A DNA stretch of 64,000 nucleotides, taken from positions 23,612,714-23,676,713 of the forward strand of contig OU342808.1 of the NCBI GenBank assembly GCA_910591455.2. Reading direction: 5' to 3'. Below are positions 45,778 through 57,200 of the stretch, one piece after another (position 1 is the first letter of the stretch; every line of letters starts with the position of its first letter). Origin of the DNA: Pholis gunnellus (Eukaryota > Chordata > Actinopteri > Perciformes > Pholidae). The notes under the pieces are model-generated. The model had not been told where the DNA came from. It saw nothing but the letters and a program-made list of their open reading frames with translations, and made no database searches. A program made the position numbers and the translations under genes.

Positions 45778-48054
45778 CTATTAACACTTGTTTGGTTAAT
45801 TTGTAATAAATTAAAGTACGTGGTTGCGACTTGACAGCTAGTTGTGATTTAAACCACGTTACTATGAAGGATTCTAACAGGTGGATGAAAGTCTGACTTG
45901 TTAGCGTGATGTAGCTAAGTAGCACCATGACAGACCAATGCCTATTCATATCACAAACTATATTGAGTCATATCATTCACAATGGCTAGTAAAAAAAATG
46001 TAGAGACATTATGGGAATTAAAGATAGCAAAATCACAAATCACTTTTATTCCACAATATGTCAACATTAAACTGGCAGCTATGGGGACGTCCTAAGCTAG
46101 CCACCTTTAGCACCTTTTATGCTAAAGCTTTTCATTTTGCATTGTCACTGGGATAATGTATAAATAACTCAGTTCATGTCTGCCAACACAACAGTTAATC
46201 GAAATGTATATGTTTTCATTTACAGATAACAGCTATAACTAAAAATAAATAGTAATGAGTAAATGTAGATGTAGCTTTAGCTCAGGCTAAGGCTAGGTAT
46301 AGCTAAATCACCTGCTAGCTTGTGCTTGTGTTTTAGCCCTCTTGCTTTAGTAGTCCATTGGGTTGTTAATTAATATTTCAGCAGCCAAAATTAATTTACT
46401 GCCGTTTTACTTTACTTTAAATTATTAAAAACTTGAATTACACATTTTCTATGGCATAATATTGTTTTTCTAGTAAAGCAGAAGTCAAAATATCATCACA
46501 CTAAGTCATGGTAACTCCTGAGTCAGATAAAGAGCAGGGTGATATCAAATCCAATGAGATTAGATGTGGTACTGTTATTATTTACACAAACATGTATGCC
46601 TTTTTGCATCAGACAGTTTGACTTGTCACTGCAGGAAAAGCATAAAGTGCAATTATGAACATTGATGATGGCTCTCGTCTATTAGGAGTCCCAGTAGGCA
46701 TCCAAAATGAGACAGCAGACCAGATTCAGTTGTTATTATTGTTAATAATTATTTTGTTTTATCTATAATATGAAAAGCACGTGTGCTGCTAGTGACATTA
46801 TGGCTCTGTTCTGTTCAAGCCGTGACAGTGCAGTGAGTGAGCATGTAATAGCAGTATTCTTGAACTGAAGCAGCTAAATGAAAGTCAGCCTTATTATTTT
46901 CATATGTGCTGTTCCTATTCAAATTGCCTGCCAAGAAAAAGGCCTGTTGTCCTCTAATTAGTGTTTCACTCTCATAACTGTTAAGAGTCTTACAACCTGC
47001 AAACATACCTGACTATTGAGTGACATGAACAGAGAATGCCTCTGCTCTACATTAACTTGTTTTCCTCATTCAGTATTTGTATCACTCACCAGTGAGTTTA
47101 TAGATGTTATTAAACCATCAATCACACTGACTTTATTGATATTAGTAAGGTGAGGTGCCAAAGCTCTTTTGTTATTTTTTGGATGGGTTTGTAAAAAATT
47201 GAAGCTCAGTGTGAGACTGCTTGCAATCAATTTAAATTAATATATCAAGATAATGTTGCAGAATCAATAATTATTGTCCCACAATCCATCTATCAATCCT
47301 TTCATGCTCCATCTCTTCAGTACCAATTCAGTCCACAGAGCTCTGAGATCAACCTGGAAACCTCTCAAAATTGTAAAATAAAATGACACTCTAATCACCT
47401 TGTGACCAATTATCCATTTCACTACACAGACACCGAATAGAAGTGTCGGCTGACAGGATGTTAACCTGGATGAACATCCAGAGAAGAGGTGCTAAACAGT
47501 GAACTCCGCTGCTGGTGTTTGGATGGAAACCTGCAGTTACTGTTGACTGTTACTTAACAGCAAGCCCACAAATAAATTTCTCCAGAAATAAATCACCTCA
47601 CTAAGCACAAAGAAAAGCTGAGAGGACAGAAAATAGGATAACAAATGATGGGTAAATATCGATGTTTTAAAAATACAATTTGGTAGGTTATCCATTTATT
47701 GTTAGTTTATTTACTGCTCCATGTGTTTCTTTTTGTCTGATTGGAAGCATTTAGTGAGCTTTCCTATCAAGAGGGCCTTGTTTATTGTAAACTGTGGTAT
47801 GTGGTGAATGGTGAAATTGCAGCAGTAAACTACAACATTTGGATACATTGGGATGTATTGTGGGATGCATTATGGGGTTACGTTTAAAATTATGTTTCTT
47901 ACTAAAAAATATGGCTACAATTAAAAGAAAATTGGTAAAAACTGTTTAATAATATCCATATTTAAAGGTTCTTTATTCAACATTCAGAGCATTAATATAG
48001 CAGCAAACTATTTGCTATGTAAAGGTATGGTGGAGTAACACCAGAGCAGAGAAT
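45778..48054. other. AT-rich intergenic DNA, no gene seen
   Basis: Nothing recognisable as a gene, RNA or element with defined ends is seen here. The sequence is AT-rich with frequent stops in all frames. Confidence 0.5.
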
Positions 48055-48275
48055 GACCAACGCTGATCATTCACCCAGAGGCCGCTCCATGTGAAACGAG
48101 AATAGTTATTTTGCCTAAACCTAACTTTGTTGTTTCCTTTGAAGACTGAAGTTTATTTTGAAAAGACTGCTTGCATGTAACGAGCGGAAATTGACACGCG
48201 TTGCATGTTTTTTTTAGGAAAATGCACGAAAAATGAAGAGCAACTTTTCTTAAGATATCGTACGAACTATTGTAT
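48055..48275 (-). repeat. dispersed fish repeat, inverted copy
   Basis: After reverse complementation this matches 5165-5455: 'cgcgtgtcaatttccgctcg', 'ttcaaaataaacttc.gtctt' and 'aggaaacaac...ttaggtttaggca'. It therefore belongs to the same interspersed family. Confidence 0.7.
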
Positions 48276-48894
48276 GAGAATACATTTCCCTGTTAGCTCT
48301 GTCGGCACTGTTGCTGTTGTTTCCACTGTTAGCGCTGTTAGCACGGTTAGCTTGTAGCCGCGGGCTCAGCTGTGAGCCATTTGTGTGGACATGTGTGAAA
48401 CTCATATAGTTGGGAAAAACTGACATATTTGAGAATATATGTCAATGTTCTACAATAATCTTACGTTTCATCTCTCATACTAAGTTTTTTTCCAAATTGT
48501 ATTTCCACCTTTGCCTTCCAAACTTTTGAAGAGTATGAACATCTTGGTGCACCGTGGGCATATGTGCCTTTAATGTGAACAGGATGGAAGTCTCTATTGA
48601 TGGTTGAAACAGAGGAGGCGACTCCGGCAGCAGCAGCAGCAGCAGCAGTGAAACCCAATTTAACCTCTCACAGTATATCCTACAGACAGAATTTGTGGGT
48701 AAGGCATCACACAAAGTGTCAGAAACATCTGTTCAATCTGTTTTGTGCTCCAGTGGACAGTATGCCAAGATCTCAGGGCACACGGCTCTAAAAATGAAAC
48801 ACTGACAAGTCTGTCACACTTGATAAAAGAGGGAACAATAATAACCCTGTTAAAAAAATGGAAGTGGAAGGGAGCTTTGCACACTCACTGAACA

Positions 48895-48895
48895 C

Positions 48896-48933
<38 letters not shown>
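48895..48933. repeat. (CA)n microsatellite
   Basis: This is a CA run of about 19 units, 450 bp upstream of the TATA box of the HSPB1-like gene. Confidence 0.95.
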
Positions 48934-48935
<2 letters not shown>

Positions 48936-49384
48936 CCACTGAAACATTTCAGATAACACAAAACAGATAATTTTGTTGTCATCCTCGGCCTCCAGTGGAG
49001 GTATTTCATGCTCCAGACAAACCACTGCCACTGTGTGTCCTTTGAGGAGGGTGAAACACAGCGAGAAGAGACACTCTCGATGGCTCAACACCGAGGAGCC
49101 CAGTCACCACTGGCAGAATAGAGTTCACCGGGATGTGAGAAAAGAACGGCCTTCAGGCAACAAGTGCAACAGTTCAAACACAAACTAGCCCCAGCCAACT
49201 GCTCGCTATTTGCCATTGCACCTTCAAAAGTTAATAATACAACTAATTAGTCTGCCGCCTTCTTCAGGCCAGCGAGAGGTAGCGGCCTCCCTCCCTCCAC
49301 ACCCATCGCCCCATGCATGCCCACACATACCCTCTCATGGGATCGGCATGAGTGCTTAATAAGTGCTAAAACAGACAGGAGCAG

Positions 49385-49392
49385 TATATAAA
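49385..49392 (+). promoter_or_regulatory. TATA box of the HSPB1-like gene
   Basis: TATATAAA followed by G lies 167 bases before the ATG at 49,559 (from the last base of the box), so transcription would start near 49,415-49,425 and give a 5' leader of about 140 bases. I found no clean three-unit heat shock element within the preceding 200 bases, so heat induction of this gene is not supported by visible sites. Confidence 0.65.
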
Positions 49393-49558
49393 GCCCTGCA
49401 GAGGTTTCTCAGTCTCACCGCCGATCAGCTTTCTTTTATCATTCCCTCACTCCTTAAGGAGATTTTAATTGTTGAAATTCAACGAAAGGGCCTCCAATTC
49501 CAGTTTTCTTTCCAGGTCCGTAGGGTTTCTTTGTCTGTAATTTTTATTTCTTGAAATC

Positions 49559-49925
49559 ATGAGCGAACATGACAAAACAGAGTCGTCATCCGGGGCGAAC
49601 GGCGGAGGTGTCCCCTGGTTTCCCCTGAGAAAATGGTGGCAGTCCAGCAGGCTTTTCAATCAGGATGTTGGCATGCCGCCTTTCCTGGAGCCGGGGGACC
49701 CTCGGTGGATGGACGTGGACCGGCTCCAGAGGAGTTTGGCCGTCTGCTTCTGGCCGGGGTACATGCCCGCTCCGCTGTTTGTGCCCTACTTCTCTGGGCC
49801 CACGAATCATGCCGGCCAGCAGATTAACAAGGAGCAGTACAAGTGGAGGGTCGGCCTGGAAGTGGCTCACTTCTTCCCCTCAGAGATTTCAGTCAGCGTC
49901 AGAGACGGATTCCTGGAGGTCGGAG
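49559..49925 (+). CDS. HSPB1-like gene, coding exon 1
   Basis: It encodes residues 1-122 plus one base of residue 123. It ends GTC GGA G before a GT donor (gtacag). The frame reads on into the intron to 49,969, but homology to small HSPs stops at ...DGFLEVGG. The start ATG has A at -3 and is the first ATG in this frame after the TATA box. Confidence 0.88.
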
Positions 49926-52138
49926 GTACAGAGCTTTGGCGTGCAGTTCTGTTAATTAAACAGCATTAAGAGTTCACTTTAGCATTGCTAATTACTTTTA
50001 CACACAGGATAGTTTCTGCTCAAGTATAAATAATTGTATCTATCTAATATTATAATCTCTTAACAGAGTTATCTAAATAGACTTCTCTCTCAGTTCACAG
50101 AATAAACCCCTCAAAACTAAACACTAATGGAAAGGAAGCTGAACGAAACAAAATTAGAAAGCTGCTGAATATAATGGGCTGGGGGAAATCACAGCGCTGT
50201 GGCAGAAATTAATTTCTGTGTTGAGCGGTTGTTCTGTGTTGCTTGATTCCTCTGTGTGTCCTCACATTCTTCCCCATAAATGGTAATCCATCCCCAGGGA
50301 GGCACGAGGAGAGGCCGGACGAGCATGGATTTATTGCCAGATGTTTTACAAGGAAATACAGGTATGCAGAGTAAACACTGATAATAGAGCTGCAGACTAT
50401 TACACACACGCATATTCTACGCCGAATGCAGAAAAAAAAAACAGATATTACTGTATGTATATTGTAAACAGGATTGTGTCGTTTTCAGGCTGCCAGCTGA
50501 GATCGATGTGACCAAAATCGTATCCACGCTTTCTGTTGACGGTATCCTGACTGTGGAAGCTCCAGTTTCCAAATCCTCCGTTCCTCCTCCCATCATCATT
50601 CCCATAAAGGTGACCACAGCAGGGAAGTTTATTCACATTTAGAGCGAGACACCCCACGCTCTGATACATTTTGATACTTGGGGCTATTTATTAGTCTTTA
50701 TTCAGACTAAACTAAATACATTTAAAAACAAACACACTTTTAGATGTTCATCTTGCTACTTTGTCTATTTGTTTCTGTAGTTTTGTCCTAAATTCAGCAA
50801 AGGTTTGCATTAGATAATTCCTCATTTCTACTTTTAAACATAACATTTCAGAAAACTTGTAATACAAAAGATGATCGTCTCAATGTAAGTAATAAAGTGG
50901 GGACGTTTCGTAGTGATATTTTCATTTTTATCTCTATTCCGAAGGTTTTTACGTTCATATATGATTCATCTATAGAACATGTCATTTCTAAAAAACATGG
51001 TGAAATTGTTTTTTTGTGGCTGTTGACAAGAGTTTTCTGATTAATACAAAAAGATATCCAAATTCCCTCTGTAAAAAAACCTTTGACTCTAAATCATCAA
51101 AATGAATTTTCGAACCTTGCTTTATCCATTGAGCAGATTTCTGCTCTGGGAATATATGCAAATGAGTGCATATTAAATAAGATAATTCCTCATTTGCACA
51201 TTTAAACATAACATTTTAGAAAACGTCTAACACATAAAAAGAATTGGCTCACTGTGAGTAATCAAGTGGAGAAGTTTCATGCTGACATCTATCAGTTAAA
51301 CTTCGCCCTATTCACTTGGAGTGACTTCCCTTAAAGGAATTGTTTGACATTTTGGTATATGTGCTTATTTGCTTTCCTGATGAGTCGAGCACATTTCCCC
51401 AAATGTCAAAGCATTCCTTTCAACTGGAGAGTTTAAAGACAAGTTCTGAACAATATGTGCTGATTGCATCCAATTCAATATCCCCCTTAAATCTCCACTT
51501 ACGAAAGGACTGGCATGCAAGTTCAGTGTTATTGAGGTGGGGCATGAGCTGAGCTAGCTGTAATGATTTCATTTCACTGCTGACATTTCCTTCATAATTA
51601 TGCACAAATACAGGTGGAGCTGGAGGTGACTGGAGAAAAACATGAAGACCCTGATACAGAACTGGATAACTGCAGAGCACCGGAGGCCCAGTGTTTTCCG
51701 TCTGCAGAAGACGATGGGGAAGAGTCTCAACGAGAGGTTCAGGGCGATCAGGCCCACCCTGGCAGCGCCACAGCTGGGCCTCAGCAGCATTACGAGGGGA
51801 AGGAGGAGGAAGAGGAGGAGGAGGAGGAGGAGACCCACGAAGAGCCAGCTGGAGAGTCCAGCCCTTCAGCGCCTGTAGATGGCGAAGACATAGTAATTCT
51901 TCAAGATTCTCAGAAGAGCCGTGAGGATCAGGAAATCCACACGGATGCCTCCGAACAGGCTGAACACAAAGAACCAGCCATGGACGGAGAGATCCAGGTG
52001 ATGGCAGGCTCAGGGGAGGAGGCCGCAGAGGAGATCACCCACCCTGAGGAGCCGGAGCTGGCCGAGAGTCCACAGAGCGAGGAGGGCCCGAGCCAGGAGC
52101 TGGAGGCCGCCGACGTAAAACAAGAACACGCCAAGTAG
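49559..52138 (+). CDS. HSPB1-like small heat shock protein with long acidic tail (4 coding exons, 358 aa)
   Basis: This is an ATP-independent holdase chaperone of the alpha-crystallin family. Joined exons are 49559-49925, 50298-50361, 50489-50609 and 51614-52138, all with GT/AG borders and consistent phases (1, 2, 0). The N-terminal region (residues 1-93) contains PRWMDVD in place of the usual WDPF-type motif. The alpha-crystallin domain (about 94-170) includes KWRVGLEVAHFFPSEISVSV, GRHEERPDEHGF and RCFTRKYRLP. Cys138 and Arg141 match the HSPB1 disulfide Cys137 and interface Arg140. An I-P-I motif (181-183) should dock on neighbouring subunits. Exon 4 adds an unusually long acidic, disordered tail of about 170 residues with a poly-Glu run; mammalian HSPB1 is 205 aa in total. 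It is tail to tail with hspb8. It may correspond to a fish-specific member such as hspb15, but I cannot confirm the symbol. Confidence 0.9.
50298..50361 (+). CDS. HSPB1-like gene, coding exon 2
   Basis: This 64-base exon encodes GRHEERPDEHGFIARCFTRK and Y plus two bases of the next codon. The acceptor is tccccag and the donor is gtatgc. It has the same length as exon 2 of hspb8. It carries the conserved interface Arg (RCFTRKY). Confidence 0.9.
50489..50609 (+). CDS. HSPB1-like gene, coding exon 3
   Basis: The 121-base exon encodes the end of the alpha-crystallin domain (RLPAEIDVTKIVSTLSVDGI, LTVEAPV) and the I-P-I motif within PPPIIIPIK. The acceptor is gttttcag and the donor is gtgacc (intron phase 0). 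Confidence 0.88.
51614..52138 (+). CDS. HSPB1-like gene, last coding exon (acidic tail)
   Basis: It starts after tacag with GTG GAG CTG GAG and ends at TAG 52136-52138. The 174 encoded residues are highly acidic, with ten consecutive Glu codons near the middle and many Ser, Pro and Gln, and they are predicted to be disordered. The phase-0 join to exon 3 keeps the frame open across the whole exon, which supports the tail being truly translated. Confidence 0.8.
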   Translation: MELEVTGEKHEDPDTELDNCRAPEAQCFPSAEDDGEESQREVQGDQAHPGSATAGPQQHYEGKEEEEEEEEEETHEEPAGESSPSAPVDGEDIVILQDSQKSREDQEIHTDASEQAEHKEPAMDGEIQVMAGSGEEAAEEITHPEEPELAESPQSEEGPSQELEAADVKQEHAK

Positions 52139-52163
52139 AGGCACGAATATCTGCAAAATGTTG

Positions 52164-52184
52164 CACACACACACACACACACAC
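52164..52184. repeat. (CA)n in the 3' UTR of the HSPB1-like gene
   Basis: A short CA run lies 26 bases after the stop codon. Confidence 0.9.
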
Positions 52185-52299
52185 CGCATTTTGACAAAAC
52201 ACTGAAAGAGCCTGCACAGCTTGCCTTGCACCAGTTCAACAGATGCATTTTAGTCCGTAGACACGTAGCCATATATAACCATGCTGTCTTTGGAGCTCC

Positions 52300-52305
52300 A
52301 ATAAA
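52300..52305 (+). terminator. polyadenylation signal of the HSPB1-like gene
   Basis: AATAAA lies 162 bases after the stop, with a GT-rich stretch (gtgaaaattgtgttggttt) shortly after it, as expected downstream of a cleavage site. Confidence 0.7.
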
Positions 52306-52309
52306 GCAA

Positions 52310-53013
52310 GAGCATGTGAAAATTGTGTTGGTTTCACTCATTATTCCCATGTTTTTTTTTACATCCTCTCAATCTTTAAACGAATGTGTGAATGTGCAAC
52401 CGTTCCTGAATAAGTGATCACGGTCACGAGCATCATATTCATACCTCTGAAAATACACGAGTGCAAAATAAAAAAAAGAAGTGATTAATTATCATGTCGT
52501 TCCAGCCAAGAGGTTTTGACATTAATCTGATGCTATACGTTTGCACAGCTGTGCATTAGTCACTTCCACGTGAATAGCTTGCCCAATTATGACGTTGCCA
52601 TGGCAGCAGAAGGTCCACTTATCTAATAGCAGTAAATACAGACGTTTTTTTTCAACTTTCTTTCCCAGCTGATCATCCCTCTTGATTCCAACACACAGAG
52701 AGGATTGCACTATTTTACATCACACAGCATGCAAAGGAGCTGCCCCAATTTCTTTACATTTATTTGTGCACTTGCGTACAAAAAGCTCTGGCAGTGCTGC
52801 CTCCGTGCATTTGGCCCGTTCCGCAGCACACGGCGGTGCCAATCTCAGCCAGCACTAAACCCTCCGCTAATCTGCTGCCCAATTCCTTCTGTTATCCAAC
52901 AATAACACCACAGGCTCCTTGGATCATTGGCACCGGGCCAGAGAGTGGCACGGCTCTCAATAAAAAAGACACAGATGTTAAGACACACTGGGAGATTGGC
53001 CGGACATCTTTTT
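52310..53013. other. gap between two convergent small HSP genes
   Basis: No gene is seen. This is the short spacer between the convergent 3' ends. It includes about 250 bp (52,520-52,720) of non-repetitive sequence with homeobox-like AATTAT and ATTA words, which might be regulatory, but that is not testable here. Confidence 0.4.
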
Positions 53014-53019
53014 TTTATT
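53014..53019 (-). terminator. candidate polyadenylation signal of hspb8
   Basis: AATAAA on the minus strand (TTTATT on plus) would give a 3' UTR of about 1 kb. A weaker ATTAAA variant at 53625-53630 would give about 0.4 kb. Which one is used cannot be told from the sequence. Confidence 0.35.
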
Positions 53020-54043
53020 GCATCAGCCAACACAAAAAAAAAGAAAAAGAAAAGAATGCAGGAGACAAACGTCTTTGGCAAACAAGTCAGTCTGTCCGCT
53101 CCAGCAACCATGCAGCCATCTTCCCGAACACTCAAATAGAAAAGAAAGAAAAAAAAAAAAAACGTGGAACACTTTAGATTAATATTTAGAATGAATTGGC
53201 ACATGATTGAAGTATATTTACAATACACTTTGGTAGAATACGATTCACCCCATAATGAAGCCACCAAAGGTAACTTGCTTTCGATTCTTTAAGTGACATT
53301 CATCAACTCAAAAGATAAACAGCTGTAGAACTGAAGGAAGTCAAGGCACTCATGTAAATAAAAGGCACATTTGTTTTTTTTTCAACCAAATAAATCACAT
53401 ACAATACAATCGATGCAAAAACCTCCACTAAATGAATTGCATGTTAACATAAATACAACTATGATTCACATACAGTGTCATATTAACCTACCGGTTAGTG
53501 AGAATGCTGTGACTTATAATGCATCAGCGGCCCAACAAAATACTATTAAAGCTGCACAAACACAAGTTTGTGAACTTGGAAAAAAAAATCGAATAAAACT
53601 TCACTGCAGTTCTGAAGATATGCATTTAATTAACAGTAATACATGAGAGACACAGACTGGGTCTACTGGAAGAAATAAAACATGAGTACAAGTTTATCCA
53701 AACAGCTGGACTCCAATCATTGTAATAAAAGAGTTAAAAAAAACATCTGAAGTTTGGGGTTCTTCTGGACATTTGAGTTTTGACATGAAAAAGAAGTGAC
53801 ACCAGAATTTAATTTGGGCAACGAGGCCGATGTAGAGCATCTCTGTCTGTAGGAACAGGAAGCTCTTCACTTATCTGCTTGTATAATTAAAATCTCTTCC
53901 TTGTGCAGCTTTAATAAGGACCTCAAACAAGACTCGCCTATTATATTTTACACATTAACATTAGGCTGAAGGCCACACATTTTCTATCAAACATGTCATC
54001 AATAGTGCAGGATGATTCGTTACGTTAGTGAGGACGCTGGGTT

Positions 54044-54221
54044 TTAGACTGCGGGGGCCTCCTGGGGCTTGAGGGCCTCCACCTCCAGCACGTCTCCACC
54101 CTGCGGGGAGCCCTCGTCGCTGAAGAGGTAATACGGAGGCGTCTGCCGAGCTTCGATGATGAGGACGCCCTCGGGGGACAGGGAGGCGAAGACGGTCACG
54201 GGGTCCACATCTATCGGGATC
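54044..54221 (-). CDS. hspb8: hspb8 coding exon 3
   Basis: It starts after tctcatcag and encodes IPIDVDPVTVFASLSPEGVL and onward to TAA (54046-54044). It completes the alpha-crystallin domain and supplies the C-terminal tail. Confidence 0.93.
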
Positions 54222-57200
54222 CTGATGAGAAAGAGTAAGAGAGAGGTGAGAATGAGTGAGTGGGATTTTTAGTTATTTTATGCAAAAGGGTAGAAGTTCA
54301 GATGTTAAGAGTAGCAGAAGTTTACTTGGTGTAAAATCTGTGAGCTGCTGTGTGTTCAGCATGTATAAAAGCACGAGTGGGAGCAACAAAACGGAGGAGA
54401 GCGGTGAGGAGAAACAGCCTAGAGAAACAGTTCACTTCCTGCTTGGAGGTCATGCAAATCTGGGATATTTTCCTCCATAAGAGCTGCTGCCAAAACATTG
54501 TTAAATTGTGGGGATTTTTTTTACTGACAATACCAATAAACAGCCTGCAGTTAGATGATCTTAGCACTGTATATTTAGGAGAAAAAAAAAAAAGAAAGAG
54601 AGAGAGACGTGGCTTGGGATTTTGACTGTTATTAAAAAATGTTCACCCAGTCCTCCTCGGCTATAGCTCTCGTTCTACGCTCACACAATCTCACACCCGG
54701 GAGATGAACTCAAAAGGAGTTTTCATTAAAAGTTCTCCAGCTCTGCGACGAAGACGAGGGAGAGGAAAAACACACATAGGCTCCAGGTGTGAGCTACGAA
54801 ATAACCCCGATTCCAATTAACGAGAGCGTCTGTCTGCACAAGTTTAACACCTGTAAATTACCATCGATGTACAGTTTCCTAATCTGCTGCTCTCATCCGT
54901 CACACAGGCAACAGCTAATTTCCTATTTGCCAATTTATTTTTTCTCCTCTTTGCTTAATAATTTTTTTGGACACTTCTCATGCTGAAAATGTTATATTTG
55001 CCAGAGAAGAGTGGGATAATTGGCTTGCACAACTTGCAAGAAGTTCAGCCAGAGCTGCAGTATGTAAGGGTTTTACCTCCGGAGCAATGCTATTTAATGA
55101 TGTTACTTTACCAAACTGATACTGGTATTAAGTTATCATGTTGATTTCAAGTTTATTTATCAAAATCACCCCCATCCCTTTGGAATGAAAGTCCTCCAAA
55201 CGGCTTCAGAGGCAAACACACAAGAATTCCAGGCAACTCTGTTCTTTGTCCAGACAGTGTGGCCAAATATGGGTATTGTGGGTTTTCGGTGTGAGCAGCC
55301 AAGTGTCTCTGGGAGTTAATATAAACATCAGGCTGCCCTGTTCAGACGAGGAGGCCGAGACTGTGGGTTTGCACTCCATTTAATTAGAGAGGACCCTCCA
55401 CTGGCTTTCCCACTTCACTGAGAAATAAGTCAGAAGGGACTGAAGCTTCATCACACAGAAGCAGACAGACAGAGGGGTCAAGTCAGGTCTATTTGTGCGG
55501 GCACAGTATCACGTCCAGCGTGTCATTGAGCTTTACAGGTCCACTGCAACAACAACACCCTCCAGACCCATCGCAAGTACACGAAGGAGACAAGGGGAAA
55601 CAAATAAAATGGAGGGCCCACACCTCCTTAAATCGCTAGGGGTGCAATAGGGGGGAAAAAGAAAATAACAAAAAATGGAGAAAGTTGTTATGATAGAAAT
55701 ATAGAGTCTTAAGCATCAGATTATAATACATCCTATTTAGATAGAACCTAAACAGATCTCTGCCAAGGCCAAATGCACGAAAGTATCTGGCAATGTGCAC
55801 AAAAGCGAAAGATAAATCCTGTAATCCTGCTCATGCTACATCCTTCCACAGAGTTGTAATGAAAATCAGGCAGGTAGTTTTTTCTGTAATCCAGCTGACA
55901 AACAGATCAACAAAACCGAAACCGAAAACATGACCTCCGTATTGGAGGGAACGAGAGCGATTCAATTCAAGCTAAGAAATAAAATAAATACAAGTTGCAG
56001 GAAGTAGGTCATCATTCAAAGGACAAAGGCGCTCAGGTATATGTGGGGTTGGGTGGATGGGACGATGGAGGAGGCCCAGAGGTTTGAAGTTTTATCATCA
56101 ATATTAATCTTTCTCAGAATGAGATCTCAGGCTCGAGCAGTGACTCTCTGCTGCTTTTGGGTTTTTTTCATTCTACTTCATGATAATAATTGCGAATGTG
56201 CTATAAACAGATACATTGAATCTACTGTGCAATGTAATGTATGTCAATCAAAAAATATGGAAACCAGACTGAGAATCTACAGTCATGCTACAGCGACTCT
56301 GTTAGGCTGCAGTTAGTGCTTTGAGCTAAATGCTAAAGCTAGCATGCTAGCATGCTGATGTTTAGCAGGTGTAAACATGCTGATTCTGACTCTAGGATTA
56401 CTGCAACTTTTTTGTAATCGCCAACAACAGGTTGCATCTCATTGCAGAAATCCTTTTTACCACGTTCACCATCATAGTTTAGCATGTTAGCATGTTATTA
56501 AAACTACCACTAAACATGAAGTAAGGTTGAAGCTGATGAGATTACCGTTCATTTTCAGGTATTTGGTCGTAAACTAAAGTATTGTAAACATTGAAACCGA
56601 TGGTGGTGCCAAAAAAGGATGTTAAGTTGAAGGATGTTTATTCACAAACAAACACCACTTTAAAAAAAAAAAGTTTAGTCTAAATATAATCGGCAGACGT
56701 AAAAAACTATAAATATATAATCTAAATGTGCTACACCACGGTCACATGGCCCCACATCACCACCACCAAGATGAAGGCAGACTATTCCGGTGTGATGACG
56801 TTTAGTGGTCTCATTTAGCCACTTGTTCACAACCGCCTTTTTTTAGACACTTAAAAGCATCAAAATTCACAAGAGGGGCACATTTTGACGTTTTTTGTAT
56901 TGTAGAACAAAACGTTAAAATCTCTAAATGGCACTTTACTTAAAACCTGTTGACTTTGAGAGGAGGGAATCAAAAGTGCAGCAAAAATGCCGACTCATTT
57001 CTGAGTATTTATGACTCATTCCTGCATCAACCCCCCCACCCCACCTTTCTTCAAGGGGCCAATCGCTGCGAAGCAAAGTTGCCCCTTCTGACAAAGTCAA
57101 ATCACTCAGCCGGCCCATTAACGTGGGACTCCAGAAGAAACCTTATCTGTCCAGCTCGGGGAGTTTATGCACCTCTGGCAAGCGCACATTTTATCTCACA

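Noticed and set aside
49926..49969. single-exon reading of the HSPB1-like gene to a stop at 49,969
   Set aside because: The alpha-crystallin domain breaks off at the GT donor and continues in the 64-base exon at 50,298, so the readthrough is intronic.
52927..53177. Lys-rich ORFs near 53,000
   Set aside because: They are translations of A-rich tracts in the probable 3' UTR of hspb8 on the opposite strand.
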